Of a stretch of 64,000 nt of DNA, positions 33,665 to 43,341 are shown in pieces; within the stretch, counting starts at the first letter, position 1; every line of letters begins with the position of its first letter. Under the pieces are notes generated by a model, which saw only the letters and a list, made by a program, of their open reading frames with translations, was not told the DNA's origin and made no database searches. Both the position numbers and the translations under genes were made by a program. Source of the stretch: Myxococcus guangdongensis (GTDB lineage: Bacteria > Myxococcota > Myxococcia > Myxococcales > Myxococcaceae); contig NZ_JAJVKW010000020.1 in assembly GCF_024198255.1 (NCBI RefSeq), positions 62,001-126,000 of the forward strand. Direction: 5' to 3'.

Positions 33665-35329
33665 ATGAAAGACCATGAGCTGCTCGAGCCGCGCCCGGAG
33701 CCGACGACCGCTCCTTCTCCAGGAGGGCTGCGCGGCTGGTGGTCGCGGTGGCGCGCGGAACGGCGTGCGCCGAAGCGCGCCGCCCCGAAGAAGCCCGGAG
33801 TGGTCCGTCGTGGCTGGACGCGGCACGTGGCGGGCGTCGTGGACGTGGCGCTGGTCTTCCTCGCGCTCGCCATCGTCGCCGTGGCGGGACAGCACGCCGC
33901 GGCCAATGCCTCGAACGTTCCGGGCGGGTGGCGGCTCCCGGTGTTCCTCATCCTGTTGCCGTTCGGGTTGACCTACACGTCGCTGCTCTCGGCGCGCTCG
34001 CGGTTGACGCGGACGCGCTTCGAGCTGGCGCATCCTCCGGGCAACTACAGTCCGAAGGACCAGCGCATCCTCTTGAGCGTCCAGAAGTCGTGGAGCTACG
34101 AGCGGCTGCTCTTCCGGGCCGCGCTGGGCAAGGTGGGGCTCCACGCTCAAATCTATGGGCTGGTCACCACGCTGACGCTCGGGCTCACCTATCTCATCTG
34201 CTTCCCGCTCCCGACGCCGACGGCGGATGGGTACGGGATGGTTCCCCTCGTCGCGGTGGCCGCCGCGTCCGCCGCGACGGTGTCATTCGCGGTCCACTTC
34301 GGGCGCATCGTCGTGCGGCTGGCGAGCCAGGACTTCAACGCGCGGATGTACTCGTGGGCGACCCGTTCGATGCTGCTCTCGCTGTGCGCGACCGTGGTGG
34401 CGGCCATGTTCCTGACGCCCAGGGCAGGCTCTGGGGCGCCGCTGGTGCAGTGGTTCGACCGGGCGGTGCTGCTGGGGGCCACCGTGGCGGCGCTCGGGGA
34501 CCAGGTGCTCGAGTTCGTGGTGGCCAAGGCGGCGTCGCTGTTCGGCATCGCGGTGCGCAACCCCGCGGGCTCGGCGGACCTGGGGGAGATCGCCGGGCTC
34601 ACCCCGGACGACGTGGCCCGGCTCGCGGAAGAGGGCATCGAGTCGACGCATGGGCTCGCGTATGTGCCCACGGCGCGGCTGTTCTTCTCGACCAATCACA
34701 GCCTGCAGCGACTGGTGGACTGGCAGGACCAGGCCTTGCTGCTCCAGTGGGTGGGGAGCGCGCGGGCGAAGGCGCTCGCGGACCGGCTGCTGGTGCGTGG
34801 GGCCATCGACCTGTGGGGGACGGTGGTGAACCTGGACGAGGCGCCGGATGACTCGCGTCGCGTGGCCCTGGCGCAGGCGTTGGGGATGGACGAGTCGCAG
34901 GTGTCGTCCATCGTGAAGCTGGTCGAGAACGACCAGGTGGTGCGGCGGCTCCATGCGCACTACGTGTCCACCGCGTGGGTGAATCCCGGGACGGAGCCCG
35001 TGCCCGTGCTGAACGTGACCCTGATGAACGGGGTGGGGCCCGAGGACCTGGAGCGCATCGTCGCGAACGCGCTGGTGCAGCGGCCAGGGCTCACCGAGGC
35101 CGACGAGGCCCGGGTGCGCGCCGTCGTCGAACAGGCGCTCCAGTTCGTGGCGGACAGCCGCCCGGGGCTCTTCGCGCGGCCGGAGTTCGGGCAGGTGATG
35201 ACGGAGTGTCTCAAGGATGCGCTCGCGCAGCAGCCGCCCTCGGCGCTGGTGGACATGGAGGCGCTCGCTCGTCTCCTCCAGGAGTCGGTGCGGAAGGCTC
35301 CGGTGGATGTGCTTCCCTCCCAGGGCTGA
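33665..35329 (+). CDS. Integral membrane protein with large cytosolic C-terminal region
   Basis: A 554-residue protein. It has a basic N-terminus (about 1-50), then four to six transmembrane helices between residues about 55 and 290 (VVDVALVFLALAIVAVAG, LPVFLILLPFGLTYTSLL, QIYGLVTTLTLGLTYLICF, MVPLVAVAAASAATVSF, and two more). The long soluble C-terminus contains a helix-hairpin-helix-like GEIAGLTPDDVARLAEEGIE and a second helical region. No family recognised. Start ATG 33665 follows GGGGGAC. It may act in membrane-linked signalling or scaffolding (weak inference). Confidence 0.75.
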   Translation: MKDHELLEPRPEPTTAPSPGGLRGWWSRWRAERRAPKRAAPKKPGVVRRGWTRHVAGVVDVALVFLALAIVAVAGQHAAANASNVPGGWRLPVFLILLPFGLTYTSLLSARSRLTRTRFELAHPPGNYSPKDQRILLSVQKSWSYERLLFRAALGKVGLHAQIYGLVTTLTLGLTYLICFPLPTPTADGYGMVPLVAVAAASAATVSFAVHFGRIVVRLASQDFNARMYSWATRSMLLSLCATVVAAMFLTPRAGSGAPLVQWFDRAVLLGATVAALGDQVLEFVVAKAASLFGIAVRNPAGSADLGEIAGLTPDDVARLAEEGIESTHGLAYVPTARLFFSTNHSLQRLVDWQDQALLLQWVGSARAKALADRLLVRGAIDLWGTVVNLDEAPDDSRRVALAQALGMDESQVSSIVKLVENDQVVRRLHAHYVSTAWVNPGTEPVPVLNVTLMNGVGPEDLERIVANALVQRPGLTEADEARVRAVVEQALQFVADSRPGLFARPEFGQVMTECLKDALAQQPPSALVDMEALARLLQESVRKAPVDVLPSQG

Positions 35330-35381
35330 GCCCTGGTTCGCTCGACGCACCTTTCCGGCTGCCATATGGTGGGCAGTCTCG

Positions 35382-35942
35382 ATGAGGCGAAAGCAGCCGG
35401 ACCTCAAGGCGACGTCGGTGCATCCGGAGGGGCTCGGCTCCTCGCTGATGCATACCGTCCGCGTCTGGCAGGTCACTCCGCTCCACACCCGATGGACCGC
35501 CATGCTGCCCGTCCGGGCAGGACGCGAGGACGAGGCACGGCGTTGGGTGACGGAGGCGCTGGCGCGGAACCCGGACATGGGTGGGGGACCTCCGCGCAAC
35601 GCCATCGGGCTGTTCGAGCCGGGCGCTGGCCGTCGTGGGCCGCGCTTCCTGCCGGGTGACAGCGCCCCGCGACTGTCTGCCGCGCTCTACCTCGAGTTCA
35701 TGCCGGCCGGCGCTGACATGGTGTACGCGCAGTACGAACTGGCGCATCGCATCCTCGAGCGTGTCGCGTCGTTGCTCGAAGATGCGCGCTGGTACGCCAT
35801 CCTGACGCAGAGCGAGGACATCCTCGACTGCTGGGAGCTCGCGGCGGGGCGGCTTCGGTACGAGCGGCACCTGACGGAGGAGGAGCAGGCTCGGGAGATG
35901 CTGCAACAGTTCGAGCCCTCGCTCCGAGGCCGCCTGGATTGA
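35382..35942 (+). CDS. Hypothetical protein, 186 residues
   Basis: A soluble protein without recognised domain. The N-terminal part has a strand-rich pattern (SLMHTVRVWQVTPLHTRWTA). The C-terminus is helical (MVYAQYELAHRILERVASLL). The ATG at 35382 starts shortly after the preceding stop (52 bp), so it may be co-transcribed with the membrane protein gene. Codon use fits the genome. Confidence 0.6.
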   Translation: MRRKQPDLKATSVHPEGLGSSLMHTVRVWQVTPLHTRWTAMLPVRAGREDEARRWVTEALARNPDMGGGPPRNAIGLFEPGAGRRGPRFLPGDSAPRLSAALYLEFMPAGADMVYAQYELAHRILERVASLLEDARWYAILTQSEDILDCWELAAGRLRYERHLTEEEQAREMLQQFEPSLRGRLD

Positions 35943-36026
35943 AGCCCGTCGTCCACCGAAGGGGGCGAGTGGATTGATTCTCCCGAGGAGGACGCTGGTG
36001 GGTACGGTCCTCCCGGGCGGAGCCGA

Positions 36027-36086
36027 CCTCAGTCAGGTGACCTGAGGCCGGTCTCGACGCGCTCCCCGCGAATCGAGTGAGGGGAG
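36027..36086. terminator. Two adjacent hairpins between convergent genes
   Basis: CCTCAG (36027-36032) pairs with CTGAGG (36042-36047), and CTCCCC (36062-36067) pairs with GGGGAG (36081-36086). They lie between the convergent 186-residue gene and the 165-residue secreted-protein gene. Confidence 0.45.
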
Positions 36087-36094
36087 ATCCTGAA

Positions 36095-36592
36095 TCACGT
36101 GCAAATCGTGGGCACGGCGGCCTGGATGAACTGGAACGAGGAGTTCAGGTACTCGGACACGCCTGCCAGGGGATTGAGTACGCCGCCAACTCCTCCTGAG
36201 AGCACGAATTGCAAGAGACTGATGGTGGCATTGAGCTGGGCTGCCGTCGCGAGGACTCGGTTGCTGATCTGGGTTGCTACGACAGGCCCAAGCTCATTGG
36301 CCATTCCTTGCACTGCCTGGTTCAGGAGTTGGAGGTCGGTGACGATGGATGCGAGGGTCGAGGCCACGAATTGTATTTGGGCGAGGGTAGGAATTCCTCC
36401 CTGCGAGAGCACGGGGCCCAGTGATTGGATTTTCTGGGCAATCTGGGCCAGTTGCTGGTTGATGGCCGTCACCGCGATTCCGGCCGGCGTGTTGATGTCC
36501 ACGCATGTGGCCTGCGCGTGGGCACGGCCCGGGGCCAGGGACAGAGCCATCGCGAAGGCGGCGGCGTAGAAGCAATTCATTCGGGTGCTCAT
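36095..36592 (-). CDS. Secreted helical protein
   Basis: A 165-residue protein. The signal peptide is about 1-26 (A-H-A), followed by a hydrophobic, Gln/Ala/Leu-rich helical body with a Cys near each end (ATCVDINTP and the terminal PTICT) that could close a disulfide. The body (QLAQIAQKIQSLGPVLSQGG, LQLLNQAVQGMANELGPVVA) looks like an amphipathic helical bundle. AGGAGC before ATG 36592 supports the start. No family recognised. Confidence 0.72.
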   Translation of the reverse strand: MSTRMNCFYAAAFAMALSLAPGRAHAQATCVDINTPAGIAVTAINQQLAQIAQKIQSLGPVLSQGGIPTLAQIQFVASTLASIVTDLQLLNQAVQGMANELGPVVATQISNRVLATAAQLNATISLLQFVLSGGVGGVLNPLAGVSEYLNSSFQFIQAAVPTICT

Positions 36593-36814
36593 CGAGTGCT
36601 CCTGATGCAACAGCCTCCATCCGCCCCCGGCGAATCCAGGATGGGGCCCCTCTGTGTGGAAGAGGTGGTGTGCTGCGCTGTCTCAACAAGCGGGCGCCGG
36701 CGGGCGAGACAAATCCTCCCAGTCATGTCGAGCACTCGAAATTGGCCTTGAGTACAACGGTGATACACATGCGGGCCGCGCCCCGTCCACGGTGCGGGGA
36801 GGGGCCCCTTCGCC

Positions 36815-37522
36815 TCACTTGGAGTGTTGAGGTCCGTAGTACGCGATATCACCCTTGAACGCCTTGTTGAGCACGGACTCGAACTTCTTGTCAGGGCGTT
36901 CTTCGGGACCCTCGATGATCTCCATGAGCCACCCCGAGTTGAACGCCATGTTTCGGGGAGCGAGGAGCTTCGACAGTTTCTGACGGGTTTCGCTCGTCAG
37001 GAGATTCGGGCCCAGGTAGGTCAGCGGCAGGAAGTAGGACGGCAACTTCGATGTCCCCGCGTCGAGCCCGGTCGGGTGGGAGAAGGAGCCTTCCGACGCC
37101 ATCGAGGCGCTGTTCATGAACGCCAGGCTCGGATTCAACTTCTTGACGAGGAGCTCCAGGTGCTTCCGGCCAAACTGCCATTGGTGGCTCAGTTGCTCTG
37201 GGATGCCCGTGAAGTAGAGGTGTATCTGCAGCAGGTCCAACCCCTTCTTCGGCGTGCCCGACCTGATCATCTTCAAGGCGTAAGGGAACTCGACACTGGC
37301 ATGCTTGAGTCTGACCTGGATTCCCGATGCCCGGCTCTCGATGACGTCGCTGTCTTTCGTTGAGCCGGGTTCAAAAGACTTCCTCTTGAACTTGGGAAGG
37401 GAGCGCGCGGCCGTTCTCAGCGCTTCGTCAGAGGTCACGGCGTCGTTGTTCTCGAGGTAGAACCACAGGTCGACACAGGAGTCCGGCTCCTTCTTGTCCT
37501 TGGAGATCTTGTTGTTTTTCAT
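36815..37522 (-). CDS. Lower-GC orphan hypothetical protein
   Basis: A 235-residue Lys-rich cytosolic protein. The N-terminus MKNNKISKDKKEPDSC and frequent A/T-ending codons set it apart from its neighbours, suggesting recent acquisition. No domain recognised; KMIRSGTPKKGLDLLQIHLY and LPLTYLGPNLLTSETRQKLS are alpha/beta-like stretches. It begins 31 bp after the xanthine dehydrogenase stop on the same strand. Function unknown; an immunity-type or defence-related gene is possible but unsupported. Confidence 0.65.
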   Translation of the reverse strand: MKNNKISKDKKEPDSCVDLWFYLENNDAVTSDEALRTAARSLPKFKRKSFEPGSTKDSDVIESRASGIQVRLKHASVEFPYALKMIRSGTPKKGLDLLQIHLYFTGIPEQLSHQWQFGRKHLELLVKKLNPSLAFMNSASMASEGSFSHPTGLDAGTSKLPSYFLPLTYLGPNLLTSETRQKLSKLLAPRNMAFNSGWLMEIIEGPEERPDKKFESVLNKAFKGDIAYYGPQHSK

Positions 37523-37553
37523 CGGGGCCTCGACGCGCGAAGGTCTGCGCGCA

Positions 37554-40500
37554 TCATGCCGCAACGCGGCCGTCCTCTGCCTTGTCTCCTGACAGGCGCT
37601 TCTGGATGGCCAGGAACAACGCCTCGTGCGTCGCGGGGGCGGCGAGTTCCACATCTCCCCCCGGCTGTCCGAACGCACCCACAGCGTCGCGCAGGGCCTC
37701 GCGCACCGACAGCGCGAGCATTAGCGGCGGCTCGCCCACGGCCTTGCTGCCGTGGATGGTGTTGTGCTGCGTGGCCCGCTCCAACAGCTTCACCCGGAAG
37801 TCCACGGGCGCGTCGCTGAACGCCGGCACCGGGTACGTGCTGGCCGAGTGCGTGAGCAGCCGGCCCTTCGCGTCCCACCGCAAATCCTCGCCGGTCAGCC
37901 ACCCCAGCCCCTGCACGAAGCCGCCCTCGATCTGTCCCCGGTCCACGCCCGGGTTGAGCGAGTCGCCCACGTCCTCCAGCACGTCCACCCGGAGCACGCG
38001 CTTCATGCCGGTGAGGCCGTCCACCTCCACCTCCGTCACCGCCGCGCCATACGCGAAGTAGAGGAACGGCTTGCCCTTGCCCTTCGCCTTGTCGTAGCCG
38101 ATGCCTGGCGTCCGGTAGTACCCCGTCACGGACAGGCCCACACGCGCCAGATACGCCGCGTCCACCACAGCCGCGAACGCCGCCGACACCTCGGGCGCGC
38201 CCTTCACGCCCACGCGGCCTCCCTCGAACACCAGGGACTCCGGCGCCACCCCGCGCCCGTGCTTCTCCGACAGGAGCTTCGCCGCCACCGGCACCAGTCG
38301 CTCGCGGATGCTCACGCACGCCTCGCGCACCGCCGCGCCGTTCAAGTCCGAGCCACTCGACGCCGCCGTCGCGGAGGTGTTGGGCACCTTGTCCGTCACC
38401 GTCTTCGCCAACCGGATGGCGTCCGAGGGCAGGCCCAGCTCACGCATGGCCACGCCCTGAATCTTCGTGTGCAGGCCCTGGCCCATCTCCGTGCCGCCGT
38501 GCGACACCATCACCGAGCCGTCCCGGTACACGTGCACCAGCGCGCCCGCTTGGTTCAGGAACGTCGCGGTGAACGAGATGCCGAACTTCATCGGCGTCAT
38601 CGCGAGCCCCCGCTTGATGTTCGGTGAGCGGGCGTTGAACGCGTCCACCTCCGCGCGCCGACGCGACAGCTCCGAGGACTCCTTCAGCTCACGCCACAGC
38701 CCTGGCAGTCGCTCGTCCTCCAGCTCCTGGCCGTAGTGCGTGGTGTTCGTCTCACCGGTGCCCCGGTAGAAGTTGCGCTCGCGCACGTCCTCCGCGGACA
38801 GGCCCAGCGCGCGCGCCACCCTCGCCAGGACCTCCTCGCCCACCAGCATGCCCTGTGGACCGCCGAAGCCCCGGAACGCCGTGTTGGAGACCAGGTGCGT
38901 CTTCGCCACCCGCCCCGTGTAGCTCGTCGCCGGGATGTAATAGGCGTTGTCCAGGTGGAAGAGGGCGCGGTCCGTGATCGACTCGGACAAGTCCAACGAC
39001 CAGCCGCCGTTCGACACCAGCACGGCCTTCAGGGCCAGCAGCTTGCCCTGCTCGTCGAAGCCCACTTCGTACGTGGCATGGAACGGATGGCGCTTGCCCG
39101 TCACCGCCATGTCCACGTCCCGGTCCAGCATCCACCGCACCGGGCGGCCCGTGTGCCAGGACGCCAGCGCCACCAGCGCGGCCGGCGCGTTGCCTTGCGT
39201 CTCCTTGCCGCCGAAGCCGCCGCCCATGCGCGGTGACTGCACCACCACGCGGCTGCGCGGCAGGTGCAGCACGTGCGAAATCACCGCCTGCACCTCGGAC
39301 GGGTGCTGCGTGGAGGACACCACGGTGATGTCGCCGTCGTCGCCCTTCTCGGCGTAGGCCGCCTGGGTCTCCAGGTAGAAGTGCTCCTGGCCGCCAATCG
39401 ACACGGTGCCGGACAGTCGGCGCGGGCTCGCCGCGAGCGCCGCGTCCACGTCACCCCGACGGATGATGTGCGGCTCCGAGTGGTAGCTGCCCTGGGCGAT
39501 GGCGTCCTCCACCGTGAGGACGGCGGGCAGGGGCTCGTACTCCACCACGACCTGGCGCGCGGCCTCGCGGCACGCGTCCACGGACTCGCCCACCACCACG
39601 GCGACGATCTGCCCGTGGAACAGCACCTCGTCCTTCGCGAGCAGCGGCTCGTCGTGGCGGATGGGCCCGGTGTCGTTCATCCCCGGGATGTCCTCGGCCA
39701 TGAGCACCGTCACCACGCCGGGCAGCGCCCGAGCGGCCGTCGCGTCCCGGCGCAGGATTCGCGCGTGCGCGTGCGGCGAGCACACCGGCCACAGCTCCAG
39801 CATCGGCCGCGACTGCGCCACGTCGTCCACGTACCGCGCCGCGCCCGTGACATGACCCAGCGCGCTCTCGTGGCGCAGCACGCGCGTGGCGTCCGTGGAC
39901 ACCTCACCGTCACCCCCGACGAAGCCCGGCGCCGCGTCCAACGAGGGGCTGCGCTCGCCCGTGAAGAACTTCTCGAACAGGCTCACGATGAGCCCACGCC
40001 GATACTCCGCGCTCCCGCGCAAATCGCTGATGGGGGACAGCTCCGCGCCGAGCACCGGCAGCACCTGGTCCACCGTCTCCCGCGTCCAGGGCTTGCCGAC
40101 CAGGAGCTCCTCGGTGCGACGCGCGCGAATCGGCGTGGCCGCGACGCCGCCGTACCCGAGCCGCGCCGTGCGCACCACGCCGCCCGGGTCCACGTCCACG
40201 CAGAAGCCCGCCGCGACGATGCTGATGTCCAGCTCGCGCCGCTTGGACACCTTGAAGGAGTCCGACAGTCGCTTCAGCCCGCTGTCCGCCGAAGGGCCGT
40301 GGGGGATGACGATGGCGCGCACCACCTCGTCCGGCTGGAGCGCCGTCTTGCGGTACGCGAGGAAGAACTCCGACAGCGCCACCGTCCGCTTGCCGCGCAC
40401 CGAGACCAGCACCAGCCGCGCATCCAGCGAGAGCAGCACCGGCGCCAGGTCGCCGATGGGCGACGCCGTCACCAGGTTGCCGGAGAGCGTGGCCCGCTGG

Positions 40501-41375
40501 CGGATCTGCCGCGAGGCGAAGACGTTGAGCATCTTCGTCACCTCGGGCAGCGCCGTGCCGAGCGCGTCCTCCAGGTCGACGAGCGTCGCAGCCCCGCCCA
40601 CGTGCCACCCATCCTGTTCCCGACGGATGTCGCGCAGGTCGTCCACCGCCTCCGTGGAGAGGAGGAACGGGTAGCGCCTGGACTTCTTGGTGATGTCCAC
40701 GCCCAGCTCGGTGGCGCCCGCGACGAGCATCGCCTCCGGGTGCGCGGCCTTCAGCGCGAGCAGCTCCTCCCACGAGTCGGGCCGCAGGAACCTCTGGCCC
40801 TTCGCCTCATAACTCACGGGCGACAGGGCGGCCGCGGGACCGCCGAGCGGCGTGCCAGGAATCGCGCTCAACCCCACCGCGGCGTCGCGCGCGGCGAGCG
40901 CCTCCATCATCGCGTCGCGAATGGGCCGGTAGCCGGTGCAGCGACAGATGTTCCCACACAGCTGGTCCGCCACCGTCTCCGGGGTACAGACGGCCGGACG
41001 CGAGTACGCCTCCGCCATGGAGACGACGAAGCCCGGCGTGCAGAAGCCACATTGCGAGCCGTAGTGCTTCACCATGGCCTGCTGCACGGGGTGGGGCTTC
41101 TCCCTCGAGCCCACCCCCTCCACGGTGACGATTTCACGGCCGGCCACCATGGGGACCAGGGTGATGCAGGCGTTGAACGCGCGCAGGTTCCGGTTCCCCT
41201 GGGCATCGCGGTCCACCATGGCCACCGTGCACGCGCCGCAGTCGCCCTCGGCGCAGCCCTGCTTCGTCCCCGTGGCGCCCCGGGCGCGCAGGAAGTCGAG
41301 CAGCGTGGTGTTGGGAGACACGTCCTGGACGCGGACGACGCTCCCGTTGAGCCGGAACTCGAACATGGTGCTCAT
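37554..41375 (-). CDS. Single-chain xanthine dehydrogenase (fused small, FAD and molybdopterin parts)
   Basis: A 1273-residue enzyme oxidising hypoxanthine/xanthine in purine breakdown. Order: plant-type 2Fe-2S domain (Cys 41, 46, 49, 70), second 2Fe-2S domain (Cys 109, 112, 144, 146; CGFCTPGF, CRCTGYRP), FAD domain (LVAGATELGVDITKK, about 190-480), then the molybdopterin domains (GGQEHFYLETQ, RMGGGFGGKE, FRGFGGPQG, GGTEMGQGLHTK). The active-site Glu region is GSKAVGEPPLMLALS. Most bacteria use separate subunits; the single-chain arrangement is the eukaryotic-style order. Start ATG 41375 overlaps the XdhC gene by 4 bp; ATG 41366 is also possible. Confidence 0.88.
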   Translation of the reverse strand: MSTMFEFRLNGSVVRVQDVSPNTTLLDFLRARGATGTKQGCAEGDCGACTVAMVDRDAQGNRNLRAFNACITLVPMVAGREIVTVEGVGSREKPHPVQQAMVKHYGSQCGFCTPGFVVSMAEAYSRPAVCTPETVADQLCGNICRCTGYRPIRDAMMEALAARDAAVGLSAIPGTPLGGPAAALSPVSYEAKGQRFLRPDSWEELLALKAAHPEAMLVAGATELGVDITKKSRRYPFLLSTEAVDDLRDIRREQDGWHVGGAATLVDLEDALGTALPEVTKMLNVFASRQIRQRATLSGNLVTASPIGDLAPVLLSLDARLVLVSVRGKRTVALSEFFLAYRKTALQPDEVVRAIVIPHGPSADSGLKRLSDSFKVSKRRELDISIVAAGFCVDVDPGGVVRTARLGYGGVAATPIRARRTEELLVGKPWTRETVDQVLPVLGAELSPISDLRGSAEYRRGLIVSLFEKFFTGERSPSLDAAPGFVGGDGEVSTDATRVLRHESALGHVTGAARYVDDVAQSRPMLELWPVCSPHAHARILRRDATAARALPGVVTVLMAEDIPGMNDTGPIRHDEPLLAKDEVLFHGQIVAVVVGESVDACREAARQVVVEYEPLPAVLTVEDAIAQGSYHSEPHIIRRGDVDAALAASPRRLSGTVSIGGQEHFYLETQAAYAEKGDDGDITVVSSTQHPSEVQAVISHVLHLPRSRVVVQSPRMGGGFGGKETQGNAPAALVALASWHTGRPVRWMLDRDVDMAVTGKRHPFHATYEVGFDEQGKLLALKAVLVSNGGWSLDLSESITDRALFHLDNAYYIPATSYTGRVAKTHLVSNTAFRGFGGPQGMLVGEEVLARVARALGLSAEDVRERNFYRGTGETNTTHYGQELEDERLPGLWRELKESSELSRRRAEVDAFNARSPNIKRGLAMTPMKFGISFTATFLNQAGALVHVYRDGSVMVSHGGTEMGQGLHTKIQGVAMRELGLPSDAIRLAKTVTDKVPNTSATAASSGSDLNGAAVREACVSIRERLVPVAAKLLSEKHGRGVAPESLVFEGGRVGVKGAPEVSAAFAAVVDAAYLARVGLSVTGYYRTPGIGYDKAKGKGKPFLYFAYGAAVTEVEVDGLTGMKRVLRVDVLEDVGDSLNPGVDRGQIEGGFVQGLGWLTGEDLRWDAKGRLLTHSASTYPVPAFSDAPVDFRVKLLERATQHNTIHGSKAVGEPPLMLALSVREALRDAVGAFGQPGGDVELAAPATHEALFLAIQKRLSGDKAEDGRVAA

Positions 41376-42205
41376 TCTCCAGACGAAACCCCGCGCAGGC
41401 GGGGCGGCTCCGAGACGGATGACTCGGGGCGGGTTTCGACGAAAGGCTGGTGGTGGAGCTGGAGCAGGCCCGCGGCGATGCTCACCGCGACCTCCTGGGG
41501 CGACTTGCCGCCCAGCTCCAACCCCATGGGGCACTGCACCCGGCTCAACAGGCTCGCGGGCACGCCGCGCGCCTCCAGGCGCTGACGGAACCGGGCCCAC
41601 TTCGTCTTGCTGCCGATGAGGCCCAGGTAGCGCGCGGGCTTCTCCATCGCGGCGGCGACGATGTCCTGGTCCAGATCATGCCGGTGCGTCATCACCGCGA
41701 CATAGGTGCGCTTCGCGTCCCAGGCGGCCTGGGCGAAGAAGTCCTCCCAAGGCTCGTCGTGGCGCGTCACGGACGGTGGGATGCGCTCGCCCTGGAGCCA
41801 CTCGGGGCGCTCGTCCACCAGGTGCACGCGGAAGGGGGTGCCCTCGAGGATGCGGCACACCGCCTGGCCCACATGGCCGGCGCCGAAGAGGTACAGCCGA
41901 GGCCCGTGGTTGACGGGCTCCACGAAGACATCCACCACGCCTCCACAGCACTGGCCGAGCTTCGCGCCCAGGGGATAGCGGTACGAGCGGGACTCGCCGC
42001 GCTCCAGACACGCCCGGGCGTCGGCGAGCACCAGCTGCTCCAGGTGTCCGCCGCCCACGGTGCCGTGGAACACGCCGTCGCCGCGCACCAGCAGCTTCGC
42101 GCCGGGCTCGGCGGGGGTGCTTCCCTGACAGGTTGTGACGGTGGCCACGGCGAACGGCGCACCCTCGCGCGCCCACTCGCCCAACTGGCGGACCCAATCC
42201 CACAT
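41372..42205 (-). CDS. xdhC: XdhC, molybdenum-cofactor sulfuration/insertion chaperone
   Basis: A 277-residue protein. The N-terminal XdhC_CoxI motifs are HGTVGGGHLEQ and KLGQCCGGVVDVF. The C-terminal Rossmann domain is YLFGAGHVGQAVCRIL, with VAVMTHRHDLDQD and YLGLIGSKTKWARF. XdhC binds the molybdenum cofactor and delivers its sulfurated form to XDH. It sits upstream of the dehydrogenase gene and overlaps it by ATGA, so the pair is one transcript with coupled translation. Confidence 0.88.
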   Translation of the reverse strand: MWDWVRQLGEWAREGAPFAVATVTTCQGSTPAEPGAKLLVRGDGVFHGTVGGGHLEQLVLADARACLERGESRSYRYPLGAKLGQCCGGVVDVFVEPVNHGPRLYLFGAGHVGQAVCRILEGTPFRVHLVDERPEWLQGERIPPSVTRHDEPWEDFFAQAAWDAKRTYVAVMTHRHDLDQDIVAAAMEKPARYLGLIGSKTKWARFRQRLEARGVPASLLSRVQCPMGLELGGKSPQEVAVSIAAGLLQLHHQPFVETRPESSVSEPPRLRGVSSGE

Positions 42206-42307
42206 GGTCCCCCAGAGTCTGCCACACCCTGTGTCCGGCGGGGATGGGTCTACATGTCACCGGTGTGGAATGGACGCCGGCCCTGCGGGCGAGGGGCCCT
42301 GGGAGTC

Positions 42308-43189
42308 TCAAGTCTCGAACAGGTGCGCCGCCATGAAGTCCACGAACACCCGCAGCTTGGGGGACAGGTAGCGGCTGGAGGGCCACAGCATCCGGAACGT
42401 GCCCTGGTGGTGGAGGTGGCTGTCGAGCACCTTCACCAATGTGCCCTGCGCGAGCTGACGGCGCAGGGCGAAGTCCGGCAGGCAGGTGATGCCCAGGCCC
42501 TGCTCGGCCATGTAGATGAGCGGCTCGATGGTGCTCGCCACCACCGTGGTGGGCAGCTCCACCTCCTTGCGGCCCTTGCGGAACGGCCAGCGCTCCAGCT
42601 TGCCGGTGGTGGCGAAGCGGTGGTGCAGACACGCGTGTTGCTTCAGGTCCTCGGGCTTGCGAGGAGTGCCGCGGCGCGCGAGATAGTCCGGCGAGGCGAC
42701 GAGGATGAGCCGGAACGTCCCCAGCACCCGCGCCATCAGCCGCGAGTCGCTGATGTCTCCGGCGCGCACCACGCCATCGAAGCCCTCGTCGATGATGTCG
42801 ACGAGCCGGTCCGAGAAGTCCAGATCCAGCTCGATGTCTGGATACGCGCGCATGAACGCGCTCAGCGTCGGCATCATCAACATGCCGACCAGGGGCATGC
42901 TGATGCGCAGCTTGCCGCGGGGCGCCTCCTGCGTTTGCGCGAGCTCCAGCTCCGCGGCTTCGATTTCACAGAAGATGCGCCGGCAGCGCTCGAGGAAGAG
43001 CGAGCCCTCCGGCGTCAGGGTGATGGTGCGCGTCGAGCGGTGGAAGAGCCGCACCCCGAGCCGCTCCTCCAGCCGCGCCACCGCCTTGCCGATGGCCGAC
43101 GACGACACCCCGAGCTGCCGCCCCGCGAGGGTGAAGCTGCGCGCCTCCGCCGCCTGAACGAAGGCCTGGAGTGAGCCGAGACTGTCCAT
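42308..43189 (-). CDS. LysR-family transcriptional regulator
   Basis: A 293-residue regulator. The N-terminal winged HTH reads SLGSLQAFVQAAEARSFTLA, then LGVSSSAIGKAVARLEERLG and LFHRSTRTITLTPEG. The remainder is the periplasmic-binding-like effector domain (KLRISMPLVGMLMMPTLSAF). Start ATG 43189 (MDSLGSL) is favoured by GGAG 8 bases upstream and by family alignment; an ATG at 43213 is in frame. It is divergent from the MFS gene, the classical arrangement for control of the neighbour. Confidence 0.87.
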   Translation of the reverse strand: MDSLGSLQAFVQAAEARSFTLAGRQLGVSSSAIGKAVARLEERLGVRLFHRSTRTITLTPEGSLFLERCRRIFCEIEAAELELAQTQEAPRGKLRISMPLVGMLMMPTLSAFMRAYPDIELDLDFSDRLVDIIDEGFDGVVRAGDISDSRLMARVLGTFRLILVASPDYLARRGTPRKPEDLKQHACLHHRFATTGKLERWPFRKGRKEVELPTTVVASTIEPLIYMAEQGLGITCLPDFALRRQLAQGTLVKVLDSHLHHQGTFRMLWPSSRYLSPKLRVFVDFMAAHLFET

Positions 43190-43341
43190 CCACCGCGCTC
43201 CGATTCCGGACATCCCTGTCCGATGTGTTCCGAACTCTAGCGTGATGGTCCGCGAGCGCGCCCGGAATTACCTTGCCCGTCAACACCTCACCGTCGTCGC
43301 GCACGGGCGCTCCTCGCCGCTCTCGGCACGAGGGCACCCGT

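Noticed and set aside
39264-41585. Long plus-strand frame antisense to the xanthine dehydrogenase gene
   Set aside because: The minus strand carries all iron-sulfur, FAD and molybdopterin motifs; this is a shadow.
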